64,000 nt of DNA. Source: Bin5 sp965221145 (GTDB taxonomy: Bacteria; Chloroflexota; Anaerolineae; Caldilineales; Caldilineaceae). Of this stretch, positions 46,166 through 53,308 are shown piece after piece (the stretch's first letter is position 1; each line of letters begins with the position of its first letter). A program made the translations under genes and the position numbers. The notes under the pieces are model-generated. The model was given only the letters and a program-made list of their open reading frames with translations, was not told where the DNA came from and did not search any database. The stretch spans positions 2,232,001 to 2,296,000 of the forward strand of contig OZ244877.1 of assembly GCA_965221145.1 (NCBI GenBank), given 5' to 3'.

Positions 46166-47572
46166 ATGCAATCAGCCAGCGAAACGGAACAGCCTCAAGT
46201 TAGATTTCGATTCAAAAGACTTGGCCCCGTGAAAAAAGCTGAACTCGATCTGGGCGATCTCACCATCATTGCCGGTCGCAATAACACAGGCAAGACCTAC
46301 TTGGCCTACACGCTCTACGGCTTTCTGAAGATGTGGAAAGGTATCGGCGCGCAGAAAACCGGGGGACGTACACGTACTGGGATAGAGAATCTCATTAGGA
46401 AGGCGGTTGTCGAGGGGCAGGCAAGGTGTCAACTCAAACGCGAAACGCTCATCCAGGAGCGCCAGGCGTTGATTCAAGCAGTGTCTGGAGAGTTCTCCGC
46501 CCAAGCTTTGGCTGATGTCCTCAATTCTTCAGAGGACGCTCTTGACGGCGCTGCAATCGAAGTCGAGCTTGCCGGTGACTTGCCCGAACAACACCAATAT
46601 GAAGTAGCCCTGCGCGCGGGCGGTCTCCTTTCGATCCAGTTTGAGGAAAGTGAAATAATCGCAACCTGTGACAAGGCGTACGGGCGTCTCCTCTCCGACC
46701 TTCTGGTGTCGTCGATTGGTCTTCAATTCCTTTATCCCGAACTTTCTCTTGAACCCTTCATTCTCTGCGCAGAGCGCTTCGGCATCTCGCTGTTTTACAA
46801 AGAGCTTGACTTCACCAAGAGCCGGGTGATGGACCTGTTGCAGCAGATGGGAGACGCCAAGATGAGGGATTCCGCCTTCCCCTACCTTCTGATAGACAAC
46901 GTAACCAGCCGCTATTCACTTCCCATCAAGGAAAACATCGATTACACCAGAAACCTTCCCTACTTCCAGAGGGACAGAAGCGAGATATTCCAAGACAAAC
47001 TTTTCGATGATATTAAGGATATCATGGAGGGATTCTACAGGAGTTCCGGAGACGACATCCAGTTCAGGTCAAAGGCGCGCAAGGAACGCGGCTTTAGCCT
47101 GCCTTTGCATCGCGCTTCTTCTTCAGCACGCGGACTGGCAGACCTGTACTTTTTCTTGCGCCACGTCGCGCACAAGAACCATCTCCTCTTCATTGATGAG
47201 CCGGAGAGCCATCTCGATACCGCTAACCAGATTCAGTTCGCACGCCTGTTGGCGCGATTGGTACGGGCTGGCGTAAAGGTCCTGATCACCACGCACAGCG
47301 ACTATCTCATCAAAGAGATAAACAATCTGATTATGCTAAGCAAATCATTTGAGAATAAGAGTAAGATCGTCAAGAAGCTGAAATACAAGAAGGATGATTT
47401 CCTGCCACCGGAATCTGTTCGAGCGTATGTAGCGGAAGACAACACCTTGACCCCGTGTACAATTGACAAGTTTGGCATTGATATGCCAGTCTTTGACAAG
47501 ACGATAAATGAGATCAATCGGGCATCAAACGAACTGGCGTCTCGACTCATGATTGAGGACGAGGACAATTGA
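46166..47572 (+). CDS. AAA-family ATPase (AAA_15/21-like), second ATPase of defence-like island
   Basis: 468 aa from ATG 46166 (GGGAGC upstream); a GTG at 46097 would add 23 residues of low conservation. Walker A is IIAGRNNTGKT near 35-44, Walker B is HLLFIDEPESHLDT near 353-366, and the switch His lies in VLITTHSDYLIKEINN near 388. SSSARGLADLYFFLRHV ahead of Walker B could be the signature-like motif. A central helical segment fits the coiled-coil insertion of this class. The following gene begins 2 bases after its stop, so the two form a unit. Confidence 0.85.
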   Translation: MQSASETEQPQVRFRFKRLGPVKKAELDLGDLTIIAGRNNTGKTYLAYTLYGFLKMWKGIGAQKTGGRTRTGIENLIRKAVVEGQARCQLKRETLIQERQALIQAVSGEFSAQALADVLNSSEDALDGAAIEVELAGDLPEQHQYEVALRAGGLLSIQFEESEIIATCDKAYGRLLSDLLVSSIGLQFLYPELSLEPFILCAERFGISLFYKELDFTKSRVMDLLQQMGDAKMRDSAFPYLLIDNVTSRYSLPIKENIDYTRNLPYFQRDRSEIFQDKLFDDIKDIMEGFYRSSGDDIQFRSKARKERGFSLPLHRASSSARGLADLYFFLRHVAHKNHLLFIDEPESHLDTANQIQFARLLARLVRAGVKVLITTHSDYLIKEINNLIMLSKSFENKSKIVKKLKYKKDDFLPPESVRAYVAEDNTLTPCTIDKFGIDMPVFDKTINEINRASNELASRLMIEDEDN

Positions 47573-47573
47573 C

Positions 47574-48134
47574 GTGTCGTTGAATACGTGGTTGAGCGCG
47601 AATCTGTCAGCGGAGAAACTGCGTCTACAAGATAGGAAGAAGAGCCGCACCATTCTGCTTGAGGAAAGAGGCAAGTTTGTGGATATGGCGGTACGTATAG
47701 TTGGCGCTCCGCCCACGGTCACCACGATACGTCTGGATGAGGTAGGCCACTTATCAGCCCTGACCCGCAAGTGGCTGAAGCATATCTGCGATTACTTGCT
47801 GGTAGCTCAGTTGGATGACAGATACTACGTCTTATTTGTCGAGTTGAAGCAAACGCTGCAAGGAGATCCTCGCCATAGAGAACAGCTACGGCGGTCTTTG
47901 CCCCTATTGCATTATCTTGTTTCTGCTTTCGAGGTAGATAGCGACCTACAGATTCCAGAATCGAGAATCGTGGTGCAGTACCTCCTCATTGCACAGCAAT
48001 CGAGTCCGAAGTGGGATAAGCAAACAGTCAAATTTGATAGGGAAAGCGTTTTTGAGACGGAGGAATACAGGTCGCTCAAAATTCGCAAGAGCGTGGCACA
48101 AGCGATCCCGTTCCAAGAACTCTTGAAAGACTGA
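47574..48134 (+). CDS. Putative PD-(D/E)XK-type nuclease partner of AAA ATPase
   Basis: About 186 aa starting at GTG 47574 (an upstream TTG in frame is possible). I recognise no named family. The stretch HICDYLLVAQLDDRYYVLFV then ELKQTL fits the D...(D/E)-x-K catalytic core: D of CDYLL followed about 16 residues later by E-L-K on a predicted beta strand. An acidic, basic and aromatic pattern typical of small effectors follows (RHREQLRRSLPLLHYLV). It is the second gene of an ATPase-effector pair and probably a nuclease; this rests on motif and context only. Confidence 0.65.
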   Translation: MSLNTWLSANLSAEKLRLQDRKKSRTILLEERGKFVDMAVRIVGAPPTVTTIRLDEVGHLSALTRKWLKHICDYLLVAQLDDRYYVLFVELKQTLQGDPRHREQLRRSLPLLHYLVSAFEVDSDLQIPESRIVVQYLLIAQQSSPKWDKQTVKFDRESVFETEEYRSLKIRKSVAQAIPFQELLKD

Positions 48135-48277
48135 TTGCAACAATTCTGCTATTCTTGGTGAAGGAACGGCATTGGTCAGTTCGTTTGGCAGCAGAAGGAA
48201 ATGAGGGCCGTTTCCGCAATAGTAGTACCGATGGAAACTGCCAAGATCCATTACCGAGGCGCGCGAGGAAATCACAA

Positions 48278-49828
48278 ATGGAACTGTCACCAGGCAAGCA
48301 ACTGTTCATCGACGACTACTTTATCGAGTCGCTGGACGGCGCGCGCCGCGTCATCAATCAGCCGCAAAAACTAACCGTCGACGAGCCGCTCGCCATCCCT
48401 TTCGACCGCCCGTGGGAATCCCAGCTCGCGCAGCCCGGACGCGTCATCTACGACGAGCGCGAGCGGCGCTTCCGCATGTACTACCGCGCCTGGACAGGGG
48501 AGCAGACGCTCTTGTGCGCGCTCGATTCGAGCGACGGGCTGAACTGGGAACGGCCCGAACTGGGACTGGTCGAGTTCGACGGCTCAACGCGCAACAACAT
48601 CACCAACGCCCATGCACAGCACCTTTCATTGATCCGGGATCCCTACGAACAGGATGAAACGCGCCGCTGGAAACAGATCGACAACCAGCCGACCGCTGTT
48701 GACGATTCCGGCGCGCCGCGCTGGCAAGCCCACTTCTCGCAGGACGGCTACAACTGGCATCGCTACCCCGTTGACCGCCACAGCCGACAGAAGATGCTCT
48801 TCAACTTCGGCTCGCCAGCCGAGACCTTCGGCGGCGTGATCGACCCGGACGCGCCCTACTTGCACTACTCCCAGCGCGGTTCGAACCGCCGCACGCGCGT
48901 CCTCGGACGCCGCGACAGCCAGGACTTCCTCAACTAGTCCGGCCTGCGCACCGTAATCGAGCAAGACCTGCTGGACCCGCCGGGCACCGAATTCTACTCG
49001 GCCGGCTTCGATCCAATCAGCCGTACCGACGGCGGCCTGCACCTCCTCATGCTGCACACCTTCCAGACCGACCTGAGCGAACCCTATGGCATCGCCGACG
49101 CTGAGCGATACTGGGGCGGCGGCGAAAGCGGTTCCTCAGCGCTGCCGGCCCGCGTCGACGGCTTCGTCGAGACACAGTTGGCGGTCAGCCGCGACACCGT
49201 TTCCTGGACACGCTACCGCCAGCCGTTCATTCCACGCGGCGAGGCTGGCACCTGGGACTGGGGCATGGTCTACGCCGATGGGCCGATTCTGCACGACAAC
49301 CAACTCTGGTTCTTCTTCATGGCGGGCAATCTGACGCACAACGGTTACAACGCCCAGCCCTGGCAAGGGCCGTACACGACGCCCAACCGACGTGGCAAGG
49401 GGGTCGCGCGCCTGCGTCCGGACGGCTATGTCAGCGTCGAGACTGAATCCTATGCGCCCGGCCTCCTCACCACCCACCGTTTTCGCCAGGAACAGGGCGG
49501 CCAGATTCGGGTCAATGTCGATGCCAGCGCCGGTGAACTGCGTTATGAACTGCTGGAGGATACAGGCCGGCCGATTCCAGGCTGTACCTCCGCCGACTGC
49601 GACCCGATTCGCGCCGACACGCTCGACGGCCAGCTCTCTTGGAACGGTAAGCCGGGCTGGCCGCCTGTCAGCCAAGACCGAATGTCGCTCTACCCGCAAC
49701 TGGCCCAATCGGAGTATTACGCCAAACTTCGCTTCCACATTGCGCCCGGCGCAAAACTCTACTCGCTCACAATCGACCCGCCCGATGTGACCCTCTGGCG
49801 AGTGAAACTCAAGTCCCGCTTGGACTAG
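48278..49828 (+). pseudogene. GH43/GH32-like beta-propeller protein, paralogue 4, with in-frame TAG
   Basis: Start ATG 48278 with AGGAAA upstream. GKQLFIDDYFIESLDG, DERERRFRMYYRAW, DSSDGLNWERPELG and GRRDSQDFLN align with the other copies. The next codon is TAG at 48935-48937 (codon 220), exactly where the two closest paralogues have Trp (DFINW). The frame then continues (SGLRTVIEQDLLDPPG) to 49828 with the C-terminal sandwich IRVNVDASAGELRYELLE. A TGG to TAG transition explains it. Full length would be 516 codons. Followed by a PhyH gene at 49899. Confidence 0.85.
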
Positions 49829-49898
49829 GCTCGATTCTTGAGAGGCGACTCGCACGGCAGCCTGCAACAGTATAGACTGACCAATTCAGGAGATCAGC

Positions 49899-50687
49899 AT
49901 GGCCGACAAACTTTCCGAGGATCAATGGCGTCAATTTGAAACCCAGGGCTTTCTGCGCCTGGGCAAGGTATTGAGTGACGAGGAACTGGCCGTCTTGCAG
50001 CAGCGCATGGATGACATCATGCTAGGGCGCGCGCCGCTGGACTATGACCGGATGGCCATGCAACTGGACCGCGAACCAGGCACCGGCAAGCCCGGCCCCC
50101 AGAGCAAAGGCCACAAAGGGGCGACGCTCAGCTACAGGAAAATCCAGGATCTGGAGTGCGATCCCTATTTTCTCGCCTATATGCAGAAGCCTCTATTCCG
50201 CCATATCTGCGCCCGTGTATACGGGGAGTCGACCACGGTGGCCTGTTACCGGGCCATGTTCATGAACAAACCGGCCCGCGAAGGCACGCCGCTTGTCTGG
50301 CACCAGGACCGCTGGAACTATCTTGATCATGATCCGCAGATCACCATCTGGACGGCGCTTGATCCGGCGACGGTGGAAAACGGCTGTGTGCAGATTGTGC
50401 CCGGCGCCCACCACACGCTGATCAATCCCTCCAACCCCTCCGGCTTTATGACCCCGGAGCAGGCGGTCGAACTAACGCGCGACGCTGAGATAATCCAACT
50501 GGAACTGGAGGCGGGCGAGTGTGTTCTGCTTCACAACCATCTGCCCCATAGTTCGGAAGTCAACAATACGGACATCCCTCGCAGGGCGTTCAGCGCCTGC
50601 TACATGGACGCGGCGACGAAGGCGGCGAATGGGCAGCAGTTCTCCACAATTTTCGGTGTCGGCGCATTGCAGCCGGAGCGAGTCTGA
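49899..50687 (+). CDS. Phytanoyl-CoA dioxygenase (PhyH) family oxygenase
   Basis: 262 aa. Iron motif H-x-D in LVWHQDRWNYLDHDP near residue 131, ITIWTALDPATVENGCVQIV between, distal His in LHNHLPHSSEVNNTDIPRRA near 212. FMNKPAREGTP supplies the usual oxoglutarate-side loop. Sits 70 bases after the broken propeller gene, completing the fourth PhyH-propeller pair. Confidence 0.88.
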   Translation: MADKLSEDQWRQFETQGFLRLGKVLSDEELAVLQQRMDDIMLGRAPLDYDRMAMQLDREPGTGKPGPQSKGHKGATLSYRKIQDLECDPYFLAYMQKPLFRHICARVYGESTTVACYRAMFMNKPAREGTPLVWHQDRWNYLDHDPQITIWTALDPATVENGCVQIVPGAHHTLINPSNPSGFMTPEQAVELTRDAEIIQLELEAGECVLLHNHLPHSSEVNNTDIPRRAFSACYMDAATKAANGQQFSTIFGVGALQPERV

Positions 50688-50928
50688 GTAAACCAGGCCG
50701 CGATACCTGTTGTGGGCCCCATCTCCATGAAGAGGGAGGGACGAAGAAGAGGTCGGCTCTTCCCTTTCCATGTTCGGTTGGCCCCCGATTCGCGGACAAG
50801 CCATCCCGACAATTGTCCACAGAGGTGAATCCAGGATCATAGTGGGTGCATCCCGATCGATTGTCCGTCAAGTGAGTCTCAGCCAATCCACCTGGGGTGC
50901 ATCCGAGATTATTGCATATCCCCCTGGG

Positions 50929-50988
50929 TTTGAAGGTTTTTTGGCGGAGAGGCTTTCATTGCCAACGCCAATACAAGAAACCTTCAAA
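50929..50988. repeat. Dispersed palindromic repeat, copy 2
   Basis: Homologue of 2461-2519: left arm TTTGAAGGTTTTTTGGCGG, right arm ACGCCAATACAAG then AAACCTTCAAA. The arm pair GAAGG/CCTTC replaces GAAGA/TCTTC of copy 1, so pairing is kept by a double change. It is followed by GCGGGCG-TCT-CGCCCGC at 50992-51008. Confidence 0.7.
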
Positions 50989-51099
50989 ATCGCGGGCGTC
51001 TCGCCCGCACCCCGCATAGCTGACAAGATAGGGCGAGAAGCGCGTCAAGTATCCTGGATACGCCCCATCTGCCGAGCCTGTCACCTGCCAAAACTGAAG

Positions 51100-51237
51100 T
51101 GTGGTATAATACCTCTGTGCATCGGTCAGGCAAAGCCAACCCCTGGCCGCCTGCCAACAGCGCCAGCCTCCGTCAACGCGAAACAACGTTTCATTTCGTA
51201 TAGTAGTCGGAGAGGGGGGGGTAAAGCGGACATTTTT
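51100..51237 (+). repeat. Promoter-bearing repeat unit, copy A
   Basis: Begins with GTGTGGTATAAT, an extended -10 box (TGGTATAAT; TATAAT at 51105-51110), and ends with GAGAGGGGGGGGTAAAGCGG then ACATTTTT. Internal blocks CTGGCCGCCTGCC and GCCTCCG are shared with copy B at 51664. No open frame. It could be a small RNA gene or a short mobile element; the T-run at the end of copy A would suit a terminator only weakly. Confidence 0.5.
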
Positions 51238-51496
51238 GCAAAAATTTCCTGGAATCCACCCCCTGACAGCCCGCTCACACCGCGATTCCCGCGTCACGAC
51301 CCAAAATCCGGGACGCACACGAATTCGCTGCCCGCGCCCCAAAATGAAATCGTCCCCAGTTCTTAGGGGCTATCCGAATTTCTTTACTGGCGGGTGGGCG
51401 CGTCCTGATATGCTGGCAAATGCGCCTGCGCTTTAGTCAGAACGCATCCCCATGTCCCGAAGGCCACAATTCAGACAACGACTGCGCAAGAATCCT

Positions 51497-51630
51497 GGAT
51501 GCACCCTTTGAGAGGGGTGCATCCCAGATTTGGGGTTGTCCAGAGTAGCGGGCTGAAGGTCCCAGTGTAACTCCCCAGTGTAACTCCCCAGAGGTAGCCA
51601 GAAACTCACCCCCATTTTGGGATGCACCCC
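51497..51630. repeat. GGGTGCATCCC palindrome cluster
   Basis: GGATGCACCC (51497-51506) and GGGTGCATCC (51515-51524) form a perfect 10-bp stem with loop TTTGAGAG. A wider inverted repeat pairs GGGGTGCATCCCA with CCAT-type sequence ending TGGGATGCACCCC at 51618-51630, which is followed again by TTTGAGAG. Related single motifs lie near 50845 and 50894. Confidence 0.65.
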
Positions 51631-51663
51631 TTTGAGAGTCGTTGCCGTTTACCAGTACAAGAG

Positions 51664-51822
51664 TGTGGTATAATGTCTGTCGTGCAGGCATCGGGCTGAG
51701 CCAGACCCCGTTGCACTCGCTGGCCGCCTGCCGGCAGCGACGGCCTCCGCAAACGAGCACAAGGCATTTTTCTTCGTATAGTAATCGAGAGGGGGGGGTA
51801 AAGCGGACAAAGCGGACATTTC
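51664..51822 (+). repeat. Promoter-bearing repeat unit, copy B
   Basis: Same layout as copy A: GTGTGGTATAAT (TATAAT at 51669-51674), CTGGCCGCCTGCC, GGCCTCCG, then TCGTATAGTAATCGAGAGG with a G-run and TAAAGCGGACA. Here AAGCGGACA is duplicated near the end. Copies A and B start 564 bp apart in the same orientation. Confidence 0.5.
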
Positions 51823-51932
51823 ATGCTGAACATTAGCAAAATTGCGCCCAAATTGCGAACGGCTGGCGCATTCAACCACTCCCTGCTCGTGCCGCAACTT
51901 TGCCTGCCAACACTCCAAGAACATGACCAGAA

Positions 51933-52762
51933 GGGTGGTGGTTACACATTGACTGATAGGCACTGCAAGTTGTAATCATGGATGAGCAACTTCAAGGCCA
52001 ATTTGTGGAAATGGTCGGACTTGGAAAAAGACAGAGTTTTGCGCACAAAGCGAGCCAAGCGTTGGCGCAGGGTGTTGTTCCAACGCTCGACGTGGGCGGT
52101 TTGACCCGTTTCCTTGCCCACGGCGCGGTGCGTTGCGGCGTCGAAGGCCAATTGATACGCCTCCCAGAAGTCGCTGCAGGAACAACAAGAACGATAGCTT
52201 TGGGGGATGAGTTGGCGCAAAGCCCGGCCACTGTCGGCGCTGCGGTCGCCGATGAAGCAGGCGATGACCTGTCGGGTGCGCCGACAGAGGGCAATCCAGA
52301 CCCAGCGTTGGTTGCTCTTTTTGCCCACAAATGACCATAACTCATCCAGTTCCAGCACGTCGTCCGGCGCAGCGGCCCACAAAGTTGCCTCCAGCGCTGG
52401 CAACCGGGCCGCCTTGTGGCGTAGCCAACGCGCCAGCGTCTGGCGCGCCGTGCCAAAGATGCGTTCCACACCACGCATGCTGGCGCGTTCCTGGTAAGCC
52501 CGCAAGATCAGCTCTTTCTCTTCCTCACGATAGCCTTGCCTGGCATTCAGCGTCCCGTAGCTCTTGCATCTGTGACAGTGATACTTCTGGGCGCCCTTAT
52601 AATCGTGCCCATTTCTGCAGATGTCTTCGCTGTTGCAATGGGGACAACGGTGTACGATAATACTTGTGATCATGATGAGGCTCTTTCTTGTAGCTGGGTT
52701 TGTGTTTGGCGACAACCAGCCTACTGGATTGAGCCTCATCAGTCAATACATAACCACTACCC
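51933..52762 (-). mobile_element. IS1-like insertion sequence, about 830 bp
   Basis: Terminal inverted repeats are recognisable: left GGGTGGTGGTTACACATTGA from 51933, right (read inward) GGGTAGTGGTTATGTATTGA ending at 52762, both continuing CTGAT. It contains one intact transposase gene. The flanking 8 bases (GACCAGAA and GAAACCCT) do not match, so no target duplication survives; deletion or recombination on one side is likely. Confidence 0.82.
51942..52673 (-). CDS. IS1 family transposase (single ORF)
   Basis: 243 aa from ATG 52673. The N-terminal zinc finger is CPHCNSEDICRNGHDYKG with CHRC about 12 residues later, followed by a helix-turn-helix (MRGVERIFGTARQTLARWLR). The catalytic domain has DELWSFVGKKSNQRWVWIAL, CSDFWEAYQLAF and TAHVERWNNTLRQRLARFVR, the IS1-type DDE signature. 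No programmed frameshift is needed, unlike classical IS1. The stop codon lies within the left terminal repeat. Frame intact, so probably active. Confidence 0.9.
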   Translation of the reverse strand: MITSIIVHRCPHCNSEDICRNGHDYKGAQKYHCHRCKSYGTLNARQGYREEEKELILRAYQERASMRGVERIFGTARQTLARWLRHKAARLPALEATLWAAAPDDVLELDELWSFVGKKSNQRWVWIALCRRTRQVIACFIGDRSADSGRALRQLIPQSYRSCCSCSDFWEAYQLAFDAATHRAVGKETGQTAHVERWNNTLRQRLARFVRKTLSFSKSDHFHKLALKLLIHDYNLQCLSVNV

Positions 52763-52839
52763 GAAACCCTTTATCTGCCCGTTATAACTTGTACCTTAGG
52801 TGCCGTTTTATCCCTTACCAGACCCTTTTCAAACAGGCT
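52763..52839. repeat. Right half of the MITE, next to IS1-like element
   Basis: From ATCTGCCCG to the terminal CTTTTCAAACAGGCT (52825-52839) this segment aligns with the right half of the 139-bp MITE at 45837-45975, sharing GCCGTTTT, CCCTTA and the terminal inverted repeat. The left half is missing on the other side of the IS. Confidence 0.75.
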
Positions 52840-52857
52840 CTAAAGCGAGGCTCTACA

Positions 52858-53259
52858 ATGACAGCACAAAACCTGTGGGGAGACTTTGGCGACATCGACA
52901 TGGGACGAACTCCAACTGTTATCTTGCGAGAACAGGCAGGGTTGCTGCGGGAACTTACCAATGAGTTGCTTGAAGGGCGAGTAACGCGCTCCGAATTACC
53001 GATTTCCCATAATTTCAACGTATCACTATATGTCGTTGCGCCGGCGCTAGGAGGATACAGAGTCAAAATAGTCGATTTGACTTATGGGTTTGAGAGTAGC
53101 TATCCAGTTCAAGTATTTGATTCAATGAGAGAATTGGAGGTGATCGCCAAAGACAAAGAGGTGCTTGTGGAACTCCTAAAGAAAATACTGTCTTCGGAGG
53201 AGGTCAACAGGGTTATTTCAACCTTGATTTCCGAGTCGAAGATGTCTTTACAGGCTTGA
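52858..53259 (+). CDS. Small protein of unknown function
   Basis: 133 aa from ATG 52858 (GAGG upstream). No family recognised. The predicted order is an N-terminal polar helix (REQAGLLRELTNELLEGRVT), three beta strands (FNVSLYVVAPALGGYRVKIV), and C-terminal helices rich in Lys and Glu (LEVIAKDKEVLVELLKKILS). The MITE half and IS lie just upstream, so its original promoter may have been replaced. Confidence 0.6.
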   Translation: MTAQNLWGDFGDIDMGRTPTVILREQAGLLRELTNELLEGRVTRSELPISHNFNVSLYVVAPALGGYRVKIVDLTYGFESSYPVQVFDSMRELEVIAKDKEVLVELLKKILSSEEVNRVISTLISESKMSLQA

Positions 53260-53308
53260 ATCGATCTCGATGAAGACGTTGCTTCTTTTGAAGTGGAGAG
53301 GCGATTCA

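Larger units (their letters stand above)
50688..51932. other. 1.25-kb repeat-rich gene-free region
   Basis: No gene is supported. The region holds the second palindromic repeat (50929-50988), a GC hairpin (50992-51008), two copies of a promoter-bearing unit (51100-51237 and 51664-51822), a GGGTGCATCCC palindrome cluster (51497-51630 and single motifs near 50845 and 50894) and two tandem 15-bp units (CAGTGTAACTCCCCA) near 51562-51592. It lies between a PhyH gene and the IS1-like element. Confidence 0.75.

Noticed and set aside
48935..48937. Pyrrolysine at the in-frame TAG
   Set aside because: Three paralogues have Trp at the same site, TAG is one base from TGG, and no Pyl context is known for this family.
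51562..51592. CRISPR array
   Set aside because: Only two contiguous 15-bp tandem units without spacers, and no cas genes nearby.
51925..52770. Eight-base target duplication of the IS1-like element
   Set aside because: The flanking octamers differ (GACCAGAA and GAAACCCT), so none can be claimed.
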